Shown in pieces: positions 38,353 to 48,328 of a DNA stretch of 64,000 nt (position 1 is its first letter; every line of letters starts with the position of its first letter). The notes beneath the pieces are model-generated. The model searched no databases and was not told the origin of the DNA. It saw nothing but the letters and a program-made list of their open reading frames with translations. Both the position numbers and the translations under genes were made by a program. Source of the stretch: a bacterium (GTDB taxonomy: Bacteria; Arandabacterota; Arandabacteria; Arandabacterales; Arandabacteraceae); assembly GCA_029933125.1 (NCBI GenBank), contig JAOZOU010000005.1, forward strand, positions 46,352 through 110,351, written 5' to 3'.

Positions 38353-38961
38353 ATGATAAACCTTCCAAGGGATATGTCCCTTTTGAAGAAGCATCTTGTC
38401 GATGTACTCATAGCGCGCAAGTCAACAAGGCAGTTTGCATCAAGGCCTCTTGATCTCAGACAAGTTGCTTGCCTCCTATGGGTATGTCAGGGAAGACGTA
38501 GTTTTGAGAAGCCATCTTCAAGAAGGAATGTGCCTTCGGCAGGGGCAACCTATCCTATGACAACCTACCTGATTTGCGGTGATTCCCAGGTGAACGAACT
38601 CGAGCGGGGCTTATATCGCTATGATGTTGCTTCCCACGGACTGGAGCCAATCTCCGATGGTGACTTGCGCGATGAACTAGCCAATGCCTGCTTCTCTCAA
38701 AGGTTCATCTCTGAGGCACCCGCCAGCATTGTCGTAGTAGCCGACTATGCCATCACAACCAGCGTATATGGCGAGCGAGGTGTTCGATATGTGCATATGG
38801 AGGCAGGCCACTCAGGTCAGAACATATATCTGGCATGCACAGCCTTGGGACTTGGTACAGTTGCGGTCGGAGCCTTCAATGATGAAGCTGTGTCTAGGGT
38901 TTTGAATCTACCCTTGAATCATGAGCCCCTCTATGTTTTTCCCATTGGCTATCCAAGGTAA
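38353..38961 (+). CDS. SagB/ThcOx-type nitroreductase family flavoprotein
   Basis: The 202-residue protein has the FMN-binding start RKSTRQFASRPLDLRQVACLL-type motif (shown in part), SRRNVPSAGATYPM, and VHMEAGHSGQNIYLACTALG, all typical of the SagB-type oxidase branch. Family members oxidise azolines in peptide maturation or reduce nitro compounds. No cyclodehydratase or precursor peptide is nearby, so a free-standing oxidoreductase is more likely. AGGAGGTG precedes the ATG at 38353 by six bases. A TATAAT lies at 38287-38292 but without a good upstream box. Confidence 0.82.
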   Translation: MINLPRDMSLLKKHLVDVLIARKSTRQFASRPLDLRQVACLLWVCQGRRSFEKPSSRRNVPSAGATYPMTTYLICGDSQVNELERGLYRYDVASHGLEPISDGDLRDELANACFSQRFISEAPASIVVVADYAITTSVYGERGVRYVHMEAGHSGQNIYLACTALGLGTVAVGAFNDEAVSRVLNLPLNHEPLYVFPIGYPR

Positions 38962-39145
38962 GATGCTTGGATAGGTGTTTGTCGAGACTTGATGCTGGGG
39001 CATGTTGCTCTTGCGAGGCCATGGATCTTATTTGCTTAGAGGCTGATACGTACCGGGGAAAGAGGCATTTGAGGACAGGATGCGCAGAAACGCTGAGGAT
39101 AACAAGGAGTATCAAGGCTAAAAGGATTGGAAGTGCTTGCTTCAT
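38894..39145 (-). CDS. Possible small membrane-anchored or secreted protein
   Basis: An 83-codon frame opposite the 3' end of the nitroreductase gene (68-bp overlap). It begins MKQALPILLALILLVILSVS, a convincing signal or anchor helix, and has GGAAGGA upstream of the ATG. The remainder is polar and shows no known motif. It is the only gene candidate in the gap between the nitroreductase and the ECF sigma factor genes. It could equally be a chance frame with a lucky start. Confidence 0.35.
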   Translation of the reverse strand: MKQALPILLALILLVILSVSAHPVLKCLFPRYVSASKQIRSMASQEQHAPASSLDKHLSKHLTLDSQWEKHRGAHDSRVDSKP

Positions 39146-39322
39146 CTTATCTTCCTTCCAATTCCGATGTTTGCATTAAGCATGCCATCCTAACCTAACT
39201 CCCGGTCAAGCGTATTTGCAATTGACACAATAACAAATCGATGGTAAAGGGAGTTTTGAAGAGGCTGTCATATATCAGAAACTTTGCACTCTGTGTCTCT
39301 GTATGCAATCTGCAGCAGGTAT
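39146..39322. promoter_or_regulatory. Intergenic region before the ECF sigma factor gene
   Basis: TTGACA at 39222-39227 with TAAAGG 17 bp downstream (39245-39250) is a possible weak promoter for the sigma gene. Nothing else stands out, and no second copy of this element was seen elsewhere in the window that would suggest autoregulation. Confidence 0.3.
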
Positions 39323-39925
39323 ATGAAAAAGGCAAAAGGCAAAGCAACGGATGAATCTCTTGTCAGGCGCGCCAAGCGTGGTGATAGTGCTGCGTTTGGT
39401 GAACTTATGAAGAGATATCAGAGCAGGATATACCGTCTGGCAAGAAGGATGACTGAGACTGATGAGGATGCTGAGGATGTCGTCCAGGAAGCCTTCGTCA
39501 AAGCTTTTAGGTCACTAGGTGGCTTTCAACAGAGATCACGCTTTTCGACATGGCTTTATCGCATAACTGTCAATCTGGCACTCATGAAGCTCCGAAGACG
39601 CAAGCCGGATCTCGTCTCCCTCGATCAGCCCATTTCTACGTCTGAGGGCATTGTTCAGAGGGATCTGGAGGACGAAGGCACAAATCCCCTCGAGCGGCTT
39701 TTGGAAAGAGAATCAGCTGAAGTACTCGATGCGGCGGTTGAGGCACTACCACCAACCTATCGAGCCGTTTTCATATTGAGGCATGTGGAGGGTCTTTCAA
39801 CTGAGGAAACTGCTAAGATTCTGGGAATATCAGTTCCAGCTGTTAAGTCACGCTTGCATCGTACAAGACTTATGCTTCAGGAGAAACTTTTGGACTATCT
39901 GAGGAGTCAAACTAAAGGGAGGTAA
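39323..39925 (+). CDS. ECF-family RNA polymerase sigma factor (RpoE-like)
   Basis: The 200-residue protein has sigma region 2 (AFGELMKRYQSRIYRLARR, DAEDVVQEAFVKAFRSL, RFSTWLYRITVNLALMKLRR) and region 4 (LPPTYRAVFILRHVEGLSTE and GISVPAVKSRLHRTRLML). It directs RNA polymerase to stress or envelope promoters. The ATG at 39323 matches the usual family start; a TTG 39 bases upstream is also in frame. The gene ends nine bases before a zinc-finger anti-sigma candidate, the usual pairing. Confidence 0.93.
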   Translation: MKKAKGKATDESLVRRAKRGDSAAFGELMKRYQSRIYRLARRMTETDEDAEDVVQEAFVKAFRSLGGFQQRSRFSTWLYRITVNLALMKLRRRKPDLVSLDQPISTSEGIVQRDLEDEGTNPLERLLERESAEVLDAAVEALPPTYRAVFILRHVEGLSTEETAKILGISVPAVKSRLHRTRLMLQEKLLDYLRSQTKGR

Positions 39926-39934
39926 CTGAGCAAG

Positions 39935-40222
39935 GTGCGTCGAGCATGCAAGGCAATAATTGGACCCCTAACAGATTACCTCGAGGGAGATGCCTGCAAG
40001 GAAGTCTGCAGAAGAATCGAGGAGCACCTGAGAGGCTGTGAGAGGTGTCAGATGCATGTCGATAACATGAAGGTCATTATAACCCTCTACAAACGTTGGC
40101 GCGATGTGAAGATCCCGAGTGCCTTGTCAATGCGTCTAAGGAAGATTATAGCAAAGGAGATGTCTGTCGCATCGCCTTCCTCCAAGCGGCTCTCCAAGCG
40201 TCAAACACGGCGCAAGAAGTAG
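39935..40222 (+). CDS. Soluble zinc-finger (zf-HC2) anti-sigma factor candidate
   Basis: The 95-residue protein has the HxxxCxxC zinc motif of ZAS anti-sigma factors (His31, Cys35, Cys38; HLRGCERC) with a more distant upstream Cys. No membrane helix is present, and the C-terminus is strongly basic. It follows the ECF sigma gene by nine bases, so it likely binds and holds that sigma factor in the cytoplasm. GTG start. The basic tail could contact nucleic acid (inference). Confidence 0.8.
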   Translation: MRRACKAIIGPLTDYLEGDACKEVCRRIEEHLRGCERCQMHVDNMKVIITLYKRWRDVKIPSALSMRLRKIIAKEMSVASPSSKRLSKRQTRRKK

Positions 40223-40236
40223 TGCCCTCCAAAGCC

Positions 40237-43200
40237 TCAGGGTCTCTTGAGTTCACTTAGCCGCCTACGTGCCCCCTCGTGGTCAGGTTTTAGGGCTATA
40301 GTTCTGCGCCAAGCATCCTCAGCACCCTTGTGATCACCCACTTCGTATAGCGCATTACCCAGATTGAAATAGGCAGGATAGAAGGATGGAGCAGCTGCAA
40401 CGGTTTTCCTATAGTATTCTATAGCCCGCTTGAGGTCTCCCTTGGCCACATAGGCTTGAGCGAGATTGTAGAAGGCATGTGGGCGAGCTGGATTTATCTC
40501 CTCGGCTTTTTCGAATTGCTCGATTGCCTCATCGATCCTTCCACTCTTCAGGTACGCACTACCAAGGTAGATTCTCGCTTCGTAGTTTTGGGGGTCCAAC
40601 CTTACGGCTTGCTCGAATAGATCACCAGCTCTTCCTGTATCGCCTGTGGCACCCAAAGCAATCCCTAGCCTCAAAGCAATGCCACCATCCTGAGGCCTCA
40701 TTTTCTTAGCCTTCTCAAGGTACGATACTGCCTCTTGAGGTTTGCCCCAGCGCAAATAACATTCGCCTATGCTGACGTAGGCATCTGGTAGATCAGGTCT
40801 CATCGAGAGAGCCTGATTGAGTTTCTCGAGAGCCTGCTCGAACTTGCCCTCTGCTGTGTAGCGCAAGCCAAGGTTATAAACTGTCCTGAAGGATGATGCT
40901 GTACTTGCTGCTGCTTCAAGCTCCGCGATCGTCCGGTCAAGAGTTTCAATCGCATGTCTGGCAATACGGTTATCAGGATCGATTTCGGAGACCTTAGAAT
41001 ATTGGGCACGGGCAAGTCCCGTCTCTCCAAGCCCATTGTGGATGTGCCCACCGATGATATTGGATGAGATGAGAAAGCTTCCCATCACCCGCTTCATCAC
41101 CTCTGCCGAATCAAGTCCAGCCTCCTCGATCCCGGTTATGAATTTCATAGGATTGGGCCTGAGAGCAAGCAGCTGTTCAAGATTTGAGCTCAGATAGGGC
41201 TTAGCACTTCCCCGACGAGCAAGGCCGAACTCGAGGATGGGGTGATCATCTGAGTGCCGTGGTGCATCATCACAGAAGCGCCTTACGGCTTCGCCATCAG
41301 CGAGCAAGCATGAGATTAGAACATAGGGATCATCAATCAATATGGTCTGGAAATCCTTCCTTATCACAGAATCAGCGAAGGCTTTCTCAAGCTTAGCCAT
41401 GTCAACCGTGATAGGCTCATCCTTCTTACCTATCAAAAGAGCATGCTGGGAGAAAGTCATGTAGCAGTACCATACTGTCATGTTGGGGAAAACGTCGCTA
41501 AAGGCCTTAAGGGCTATTCTCAGATCCTGGGGACTCAAGTCCAGAGGAAGCCAGCATGATGCGATTCCCCCTGTATTGAGCTTGTCGCTGACTGCTTTGA
41601 AGTGATCGTAGGTATAAAGGGAAGAAGCCCCTCCTGTACCTGGATAAATGGAATCAGTCATTATTACGTCGTAGGTATCCTTTGAGAGAAGTACGAAGTT
41701 TTTGCCATCCATGATGATAATGTTGACTTCTGGTCGATCAAAGACGTTCTGATTAAGAGCAGCAAAGAAGCGCTTAGCGACTGATATGACATCCTTGCAT
41801 ATTTCAATACCATCAATTCGTTTCGCCTTATGTAAGGTGAGAATACGCAGGGTCTCTCCGCTCCCGAAACCAATGTGGACTATCTTGTTCTTTGCATTTG
41901 CAAGCAGTATGGGCAGATGCCCTTGGAGCTTCTGGGTGACCCTGAGCATATCACTTGTTCCGGCAACATTTACCCCATCTATTGCGAGAAGGTCGTAGTC
42001 GGGATAACGGTGCACTGTCACCGTTCCACTCACGCTTTCTTTGAAGTAAAGGAGCTCACTCCCCTTTTCCTTGATATTGAAAGTCTTGCTAAGGATTGAC
42101 GGCTTGATCACGTAGGTGATGGCCAGCATGACAGCCAATGAGGCTATAGCTGCTGACGACCATGTCCTTCTCGAGGCTGTACACGAGAAAAGGAATATGC
42201 CGATAGCCACATTGAAGGATGCTACCAGGGCAAGGGATCTTGCAGAGCCAAGCGCTGGAACAAGTACGAAGCCAGCCAGGAGTGAACCAGCAACTGCTCC
42301 AATGGTATTGAAGAAATAGATCTTGCCAACTGATGAAGCAATTCGATTCTTTTTCGTATAGATGCGCGTTACTGTCGGGAAGGTTGCACCCATGAGTGTG
42401 GAAGGTACAAGCATTATGAGGGAGGCTTGAAGGAAGTCGGCTCCACGCAGCTTGAAGATGTTGCCACCAGCATCTCTCAGAGCAAGATACTCGTGGGTTA
42501 CATCGAGACGAGAGAGCAGAAAGAGCGAGCCAAGGGCTGAAGCTCCGATAAGGATTTCAATAAGGCCGAAGGTCTCGGAAGGTTTTCGCAATTTGTCAAC
42601 CAGGCGAGATGCGATGGAGCTACCAAGGGCTAACCCTATGAGGAAAGTTGTAAGCATCACACTGAAAGCATGAGCTGTGGCTCCGAGTGAGAACACCAGA
42701 ACCTTGGTGTAGATGACCTCATACGCCAAAGCCGCTCCTCCGGAGATTGCGATTGCAATAAGTGATACCTTTGCAGTGTAGGGTAGGATCTTTACCGGTG
42801 GCTCCTCATCAGCGAGAGATTCAACTTCTAAGGGTTGCCTTTGCCCGACGACGAGCGCTATCACACCAACTCCCAAGCCAAGGACAGCAGCAAGATAGAT
42901 TGATGAGGTCACTCCCAGAGCCTCAAGGAGGAAGAAACCAGTGGCAAAAGAGCCAACAACAGCACCAAAGGTGTTTATGGCATAAAGCAAGCCAATGTTT
43001 TGGCCTATACGTTTGAATTCGCTGCCAGCATATTTACTCAGAACAGGGAGGGTGCCACCCATAAGAGTTGTGGGAATGAGAATCACTAGGAAGGAGAGCG
43101 CGAATCTTACAATTGTGACTGGCAGAGTCTCACGACCGAAGGCTTCAAAGATATCGGAATAGATGCCTACAAGGCTTCTTATGATGATTGGAATGACAAG

Positions 43201-43443
43201 CGCATATGCCGCAATTATCACTTCCAGAAGCCCATAGATTCTTACTGGCTTGAGGAGCCGGTCACCTATCTTGCCAAAGATGATGCTACCGAGAGCAAGT
43301 CCAGCCATGAATGCAGCCAGAACCGTGCTCACAGCATAGGTTGTGCTCCCAAAGACTGTTACAAAGAGGCGAGTCCAAGCTACCTCATAAATCAGACCTG
43401 TCACCCCAGAGATAAAGAAAAGCACAAAAATCAAAGCTTGCAC
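40237..43443 (-). CDS. Spermidine synthase-like protein fused to two membrane domains and C-terminal TPRs
   Basis: The protein has 1068 residues. Residues 1-205 and 225-445 are two related multi-helix membrane blocks (GVTGLIYEVAWTRLFVTVFG and ALAYEVIYTKVLVFSLGATA). Residues about 455-720 are a spermidine-synthase/methyltransferase-like Rossmann domain with IGFGSGETLRIL (524-534), IDGIEICK and MTDSIYPG. The tail, about 775-1065, has some six TPRs (YVSIGECYLRWGKPQEAVSY and similar). Such fusions are known in uncultured bacteria, with unknown substrate. The GTG start has GGGAGG upstream. It converges on the anti-sigma gene. Confidence 0.82.
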   Translation of the reverse strand: MQALIFVLFFISGVTGLIYEVAWTRLFVTVFGSTTYAVSTVLAAFMAGLALGSIIFGKIGDRLLKPVRIYGLLEVIIAAYALVIPIIIRSLVGIYSDIFEAFGRETLPVTIVRFALSFLVILIPTTLMGGTLPVLSKYAGSEFKRIGQNIGLLYAINTFGAVVGSFATGFFLLEALGVTSSIYLAAVLGLGVGVIALVVGQRQPLEVESLADEEPPVKILPYTAKVSLIAIAISGGAALAYEVIYTKVLVFSLGATAHAFSVMLTTFLIGLALGSSIASRLVDKLRKPSETFGLIEILIGASALGSLFLLSRLDVTHEYLALRDAGGNIFKLRGADFLQASLIMLVPSTLMGATFPTVTRIYTKKNRIASSVGKIYFFNTIGAVAGSLLAGFVLVPALGSARSLALVASFNVAIGIFLFSCTASRRTWSSAAIASLAVMLAITYVIKPSILSKTFNIKEKGSELLYFKESVSGTVTVHRYPDYDLLAIDGVNVAGTSDMLRVTQKLQGHLPILLANAKNKIVHIGFGSGETLRILTLHKAKRIDGIEICKDVISVAKRFFAALNQNVFDRPEVNIIIMDGKNFVLLSKDTYDVIMTDSIYPGTGGASSLYTYDHFKAVSDKLNTGGIASCWLPLDLSPQDLRIALKAFSDVFPNMTVWYCYMTFSQHALLIGKKDEPITVDMAKLEKAFADSVIRKDFQTILIDDPYVLISCLLADGEAVRRFCDDAPRHSDDHPILEFGLARRGSAKPYLSSNLEQLLALRPNPMKFITGIEEAGLDSAEVMKRVMGSFLISSNIIGGHIHNGLGETGLARAQYSKVSEIDPDNRIARHAIETLDRTIAELEAAASTASSFRTVYNLGLRYTAEGKFEQALEKLNQALSMRPDLPDAYVSIGECYLRWGKPQEAVSYLEKAKKMRPQDGGIALRLGIALGATGDTGRAGDLFEQAVRLDPQNYEARIYLGSAYLKSGRIDEAIEQFEKAEEINPARPHAFYNLAQAYVAKGDLKRAIEYYRKTVAAAPSFYPAYFNLGNALYEVGDHKGAEDAWRRTIALKPDHEGARRRLSELKRP

Positions 43444-43471
43444 TGCTATAGCCTCCCTTGCAATATCTCAA

Positions 43472-43500
43472 ATCTTACCGTGACTGGATAAGCAGGTCAA
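43472..43500 (-). promoter_or_regulatory. Probable promoter of the spermidine synthase-like fusion gene
   Basis: Minus-strand TTGACC (43500-43495), 17-bp spacer, TAAGAT (43477-43472), about 30 bases before the GTG. Confidence 0.45.
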
Positions 43501-43545
43501 GTTGTCAGAATGTCAAGCCCTTGGTCGACTGTGCCTTGCATTCTG

Positions 43546-43574
43546 TTGACAGAGCCAGCGATGGCCTTTAGGAT
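43546..43574 (+). promoter_or_regulatory. Probable promoter of rhomboid and clpB
   Basis: TTGACA (43546-43551), 17-bp spacer and TAGGAT (43569-43574), 28 bases before the rhomboid ATG. No CIRCE-like inverted repeat was found here. Confidence 0.6.
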
Positions 43575-43601
43575 TAAGACGAATCAGGGGTGTGAAGATC
43601 G

Positions 43602-44327
43602 ATGTTTCCGATCAGAGACGATGTGCCATCACGGATTTTTCCCGTAGTTACCGTCGTATTGATTGCTGTCAATGTTGTGGTCTTTATGTATGAGATTTCG
43701 CTGGGAAGATGGGAGCTCACCAGCTTCATTCAAACCTATGGATTCATTCCAAACAGGCTCACCCTCTACGGGGCTGGCTATGGTCTTAGTGCTCGTAGCG
43801 TCTTTGCACCTGCCTTTACAGCGATCTTCCTGCATGGTGGGTGGATGCACCTTATCGGCAACATGTGGTATTTGTGGATATTTGGGGACAATGTTGAAGA
43901 CCGCCTGGGGCATCTCCGCTTTCTCGCCTTCTACCTTCTGTGCGGTATTGCAGGTAATTTTGGCCATTACGTCTTCAACTATTCTTCTCAGATGCCTGCA
44001 ATCGGCGCAAGCGGTGCCATTGCCGGCGTTTTAGGAGCCTATCTCATATCATATCCGGCAGCACGGATATTGGTCCTTGTACCCATATTCTTCTTCCTTC
44101 AGTTCTTCGAGTTACCCGCAATTGTGGTGTTGGGCTTCTGGTTCGTGATTCAGTTTTTCCAGGGCATTGGGACACTCGTGGCTCGAGGTTGGGTGGGCGG
44201 GGTAGCGTGGTGGGCTCATATCGTGGGATTCGTGACGGGTATTGTGATTTTCAAGATTTTTCGTCCACGGCCGCGGATCTTTTACCGTCGTAGAAGGTAT
44301 AATTATTTTGATGATTTTGACATCTAA
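43602..44327 (+). CDS. Rhomboid-family intramembrane serine protease
   Basis: The 241-residue protein has about six membrane helices with the rhomboid signatures [15 protein letters not shown] (oxyanion Asn87), [14 protein letters not shown] (catalytic Ser137) and [11 protein letters not shown] (catalytic His206). It cleaves within membrane segments of substrate proteins. A proline-rich insert precedes the last helices and the C-terminus is Arg/Tyr-rich. It lies 41 bases upstream of clpB and probably shares its promoter, suggesting a protein quality-control unit. Confidence 0.93.
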   Translation: MFPIRDDVPSRIFPVVTVVLIAVNVVVFMYEISLGRWELTSFIQTYGFIPNRLTLYGAGYGLSARSVFAPAFTAIFLHGGWMHLIGNMWYLWIFGDNVEDRLGHLRFLAFYLLCGIAGNFGHYVFNYSSQMPAIGASGAIAGVLGAYLISYPAARILVLVPIFFFLQFFELPAIVVLGFWFVIQFFQGIGTLVARGWVGGVAWWAHIVGFVTGIVIFKIFRPRPRIFYRRRRYNYFDDFDI

Positions 44328-44368
44328 GGTTCTTGGAAGGGTCGGGGGATCAACGAGGAGGATTTGCT

Positions 44369-46978
44369 ATGCGGCTTGATAGATTTACAATTAAAGCTCA
44401 GGAAGCCATTGCTTCGGCTCAGCGTATCGCAACCGATAGCACAAATCAGTACATAACCCCGGAACATCTCCTGGCTGCGCTTCTCCAGCAGGATGAGGGG
44501 ATAGTTGCTCCAATCCTTAAGAAGGTTGGAGCGAATGTCGAGGCGATCAAGCGAGATATCCAGGAAGAATTGAACAGGCTACCCAAGGTCTATGGCGCGG
44601 CAGAAGCAGGTGCCTATCTTTCGCCTGAGCTGCGTAAGGTTATTGATATTGCCTTCAAGGAGATGGAACGCCTCAAAGATGAATTTGTGAGCACAGAGCA
44701 TCTTCTGGTAGCAATGCTCGATGTGCCTTCTAAGGCTCGTGACGTGCTTACGAGGAACGGTGTTAGTAAGGATGCTATTTACAGGGCTCTTGCTGAAATC
44801 AGGGGGAGCCAGCGGGTTACGGACCAGTCACCAGAGGATAAGTATCAAGCGCTTCAGCGCTTTGCTAGGGATCTGACAGATCTGGCGCGAAAGGGCAAAC
44901 TTGATCCAGTCATTGGAAGGGATGATGAGATAAGGAGAGTCATCCAGGTTCTCTCACGACGAACCAAGAACAATCCCGTACTCATAGGGGAGCCGGGTGT
45001 TGGCAAAACGGCTATCGTTGAGGGTCTTGCCCAGAGGATTGTCAAGGGCGATGTGCCTGAGACTCTCAAGGATAAGCGTGTTGTTGCCCTCGATATAGGT
45101 GCGCTTGTGGCGGGATCGAAGTATCGAGGTGAATTTGAGGAGCGCCTCAAGGCAGTTTTGAGGGAAATAGAGCAAGCCGAAGGCAAGATAATTCTATTCA
45201 TAGATGAGCTCCATACCCTTGTTGGTGCAGGTGGGGCTGAAGGTGCAGTGGATGCCTCCAACATGCTCAAACCTGCTCTGGCACGTGGCGAGCTCAGAGC
45301 AATAGGAGCCACAACAATCGATGAATATAGAAAGCGCATAGAGAAGGATCCTGCCCTTGAACGCCGCTTCCAGCCTATTCTGGTGGATGAACCTTCTGTC
45401 GAGGACACGATTGCAATTCTGCGAGGGCTGAAGGAACGCTATGAGGTGCATCACGGTGTAGAAATAAAGGATTCAGCATTGGTCGCAGCGGCGCTGCTCT
45501 CCCACAGGTACATCACCGATCGCTTTCTTCCGGATAAAGCAATAGATCTTATCGACGAGGCAGCCTCTCGCCTGAGGATTGAAATTGATTCGATGCCGAC
45601 TGAGATCGATGAGGTGGAAAGGCGTATAATGCAGCTCACCATTGAGAAACAAGCGCTTGCAAAGGAGAAGGACAAGGCATCCAAGGAGCGGCTCGAACGA
45701 GTGGAGAGGGAGATTGCTGAGCTTAGCGAGAAAAGTAAAAGTATGAAGGCTCACTGGCAGGCTGAAAAAGAGGTTATAGAGAAGATAAGGAAGATAAAGG
45801 AACAAGTTGAAGCTCTAAAGGCTGAAGCCGAAAAGGCTGAACGATCGGGTAATCTTGATAAGGTTGCTGAGATTCGCTATGGCAAACTCATAGAACTGTC
45901 CAAGCAGCTTGAGAGCGAAAACAAGCGTTTGCAGGAGCTCCAGAAGGACCACAAGATGCTCAAGGAGCAAGTCGATGAGGAGGACATAGCTGAGATTGTC
46001 TCGAAGTGGACAGGGATTTCGGTTGCGCGACTCATGGAGGGCGAGATAGAGAAGCTTATATCCATGGAGGAACGCCTCAAGCAAAGAGTTGTTGGTCAGG
46101 ATCATGCCATTGAGGCTGTCTCCAATGCAATAAGACGAGCTAGGGCAGGGCTACAGGATCCCAACCGTCCGCTTGGTTCTTTCATATTCCTGGGACCTAC
46201 AGGTGTGGGAAAGACAGAGCTGGCGAGAGCTCTGGCTGAGTTTCTGTTTGACGACGAAAAAGCCATGATCAGAGTGGATATGTCGGAGTTTATGGAACGC
46301 CATTCAGTCGCCCGCCTGATAGGAGCACCCCCGGGATATGTTGGCTATGAGGAAGGTGGCTATCTGACGGAGGCTGTGAGGCGTAAGCCCTACTCGGTCA
46401 TACTATTTGATGAGATCGAAAAGGCGCATCAGGATGTTTTCAATCTCATGCTTCAGATACTTGACGACGGAAGACTCACCGATGGCAAAGGTAGGACAGT
46501 AGATTTCAAGAACACAGTCATAATCATGACCTCGAATATTGGAAGTCAGTGGATTCGTGACCTAGCTGGTAATGATGAGGAGATGCGCAAGCGTGTTACT
46601 GAGGCTCTTCAGGCACACTTCAGACCAGAATTTCTAAACAGAATCGATGAGATAATCATTTTCAACAGCCTTGGCATGGAGGAGATAAAGAAGATCGTCG
46701 ACCTACAGATCGAAAGATTAAGGAGCCGTCTCAAGGAGAAGGGTCTTGATATAGAGCTCACCGAGCGTGCCAAGGAATACCTTGCCAGGGAGGGTTTTGA
46801 TCCAGCCTTTGGTGCACGTCCGCTGAGAAGGACCATAGAGAAGAGGATCCAGAATCCTCTTGCACTTAAGCTGCTCGAAGGCGAGTTCACCGAAGGTGAT
46901 CTTGTAGAGGTTGACCTGGATCCTGAGTCAGCGAGTCTCACCTTCTCTAAGGCGATTTCAGAGGAGAAGGTTAGCTAA
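44369..46978 (+). CDS. clpB: ATP-dependent chaperone ClpB
   Basis: The 869-residue Hsp100 disaggregase begins [18 protein letters not shown]. It has the two Clp N repeats, a first AAA+ domain ([30 protein letters not shown]), the coiled-coil middle domain (about 400-520, rich in Glu/Lys) and a second AAA+ domain ([27 protein letters not shown]). It unfolds aggregated proteins with DnaK in the cytoplasm. The ATG at 44369 has GAGGAGG seven bases upstream, so an ATG 36 bases earlier is rejected. The presence of the middle domain separates it from ClpA and ClpC. Confidence 0.96.
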   Translation: MRLDRFTIKAQEAIASAQRIATDSTNQYITPEHLLAALLQQDEGIVAPILKKVGANVEAIKRDIQEELNRLPKVYGAAEAGAYLSPELRKVIDIAFKEMERLKDEFVSTEHLLVAMLDVPSKARDVLTRNGVSKDAIYRALAEIRGSQRVTDQSPEDKYQALQRFARDLTDLARKGKLDPVIGRDDEIRRVIQVLSRRTKNNPVLIGEPGVGKTAIVEGLAQRIVKGDVPETLKDKRVVALDIGALVAGSKYRGEFEERLKAVLREIEQAEGKIILFIDELHTLVGAGGAEGAVDASNMLKPALARGELRAIGATTIDEYRKRIEKDPALERRFQPILVDEPSVEDTIAILRGLKERYEVHHGVEIKDSALVAAALLSHRYITDRFLPDKAIDLIDEAASRLRIEIDSMPTEIDEVERRIMQLTIEKQALAKEKDKASKERLERVEREIAELSEKSKSMKAHWQAEKEVIEKIRKIKEQVEALKAEAEKAERSGNLDKVAEIRYGKLIELSKQLESENKRLQELQKDHKMLKEQVDEEDIAEIVSKWTGISVARLMEGEIEKLISMEERLKQRVVGQDHAIEAVSNAIRRARAGLQDPNRPLGSFIFLGPTGVGKTELARALAEFLFDDEKAMIRVDMSEFMERHSVARLIGAPPGYVGYEEGGYLTEAVRRKPYSVILFDEIEKAHQDVFNLMLQILDDGRLTDGKGRTVDFKNTVIIMTSNIGSQWIRDLAGNDEEMRKRVTEALQAHFRPEFLNRIDEIIIFNSLGMEEIKKIVDLQIERLRSRLKEKGLDIELTERAKEYLAREGFDPAFGARPLRRTIEKRIQNPLALKLLEGEFTEGDLVEVDLDPESASLTFSKAISEEKVS

Positions 46979-47019
46979 CGGTTGGTTATCTTAGAGTCCG
47001 AGAACGCTGGAATCCATTG

Positions 47020-47045
47020 GGTTGGGGCTACATGTAGCCCCAACC
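47020..47045. terminator. 26-bp perfect palindrome between convergent genes, likely two-way terminator
   Basis: GGTTGGGGCTACA and its exact complement form an uninterrupted palindrome at 47020-47045. It contains the last codons and stop of the sulfatase-like gene. No T-run follows on either strand, so termination would depend on the stem or on Rho. Confidence 0.5.
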
Positions 47046-48239
47046 TCGAAGCCTTTCTCTTACCGTCTCATCAGCCGCAGCATAGCATTCAAGATCAACA
47101 TTCTGTGCCTTCAAAATGCCACGGCACTTCTCAATTAGATCACTGTCAGGCTCAATCTGTGCGGCTGTATAGAGATTGTCAGCAAGGATGAATGCGAATT
47201 CGCGGTTGCGATTGTAAAGATAGAGGTCGCTATTGATGAGAACTCCGCAGAAGCCGACCTTGTCGAACGAGGTGGAGATGAGATTGAAATGCTTCGAACC
47301 TGGAGTCCATCGAGACAGTCCAAAGTGGTCAAGGATCATCCAGTAGATATCCTCGTGATCCATCAGTGCTTTACTGACCTTCGCCTCCTGCCCTTGCCGA
47401 TAGTCAATGGCAAACACCTCGAATTGTTCGTAGCAAAAGCCTGTACTGTGATGCCAGAGGGGATTATCTGTGAGGTTCCAATTGCCATCGAATGCTTTCT
47501 TTCCACAGTGAGAGAAGCATTCACCATGGTCTGAGTTGACAATGATCCTTAGATCTGGAAATTCGCTAAGGGTTACTTCGAAAAGTAGGCGGACAAAGTC
47601 ATCCACAAGTAGACATTCATTGTAGTACATGGCTTCAAGCAGTCTCAGGTCATTATGATCGATTGCAAAGTGCTCCTTACGCCAGCGATTCATTTTCTCA
47701 CCCATCAGCTGTGATTGCTTCTCATCGAGAAAGAGGTACCGGCGTTTCAGACCCAGGCGAGGTGAGAGGTATGGACGATGATGCATATAATCATGCATGA
47801 GGAAAGTGTGAAAAAAGACGAAGTCATGGGAGCGAAGCGTTTTGGCTACGAGGTTGATTGCTCCATCCGGTTTGAGCATGTCATAGGGAGTTGCGAAGTA
47901 AGTCCCGCTTCTATACTGAAATATGTCAGCCTCAGCAAGCACACCACAGCAGATGAGTGCTGGTCTTATGCCTCGGGTGACGAGGTAGTCAAAGACAAGG
48001 TCAACCGATTGACCTGGAAAGAGGCGATATCCCCAGAAATTGTGAGCGACAGTTGGTTTGCCAGTAAACATTGAGGCATAGGCTGGTATAGTCCAGTTAG
48101 CACTCGCATAGTAGGAATCGTAGAAGCGAGATTGCTTCTTGAGAGATGTTAAAAAGGGTGAGATTGGGATACCATTGACTTCTTTGCCGAGATTGTCCTT
48201 GCGATAGGTATCGATTGAGATCAAGAGAAGCTTGTCCAT
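47028..48239 (-). CDS. Sulfatase-like hydrolase of the alkaline phosphatase superfamily
   Basis: The 403-residue protein begins MDKLLLISIDTYRKDNLG (Asp10 metal ligand) and has ASANWTIPAYASMFTG where sulfatases have C/S-x-P-S-R, then IVNSDHGECF. Thr50 replaces the formylglycine precursor, so it is more likely a phosphotransferase or phosphodiesterase than a true sulfatase. No signal peptide is seen. GGAGGTAAAA precedes the ATG at 48239; an ATG 78 bases upstream adds an unrelated basic stretch. Its stop codon lies within a perfect palindrome shared with clpB's 3' side. Confidence 0.78.
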   Translation of the reverse strand: MDKLLLISIDTYRKDNLGKEVNGIPISPFLTSLKKQSRFYDSYYASANWTIPAYASMFTGKPTVAHNFWGYRLFPGQSVDLVFDYLVTRGIRPALICCGVLAEADIFQYRSGTYFATPYDMLKPDGAINLVAKTLRSHDFVFFHTFLMHDYMHHRPYLSPRLGLKRRYLFLDEKQSQLMGEKMNRWRKEHFAIDHNDLRLLEAMYYNECLLVDDFVRLLFEVTLSEFPDLRIIVNSDHGECFSHCGKKAFDGNWNLTDNPLWHHSTGFCYEQFEVFAIDYRQGQEAKVSKALMDHEDIYWMILDHFGLSRWTPGSKHFNLISTSFDKVGFCGVLINSDLYLYNRNREFAFILADNLYTAAQIEPDSDLIEKCRGILKAQNVDLECYAAADETVRERLRGWGYM

Positions 48240-48328
48240 TTTTACCTCCGCTTGCCTTTTTTGATATCGGCATTTTGAGGCGGATCTTGAAGCCAATAGC
48301 ACATTCCCGTACCGCATGAGTGCAAGCG

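Noticed and set aside
44854-46941. Several long minus-strand frames within clpB
   Set aside because: They are antisense to a highly conserved gene and arise from its codon use.
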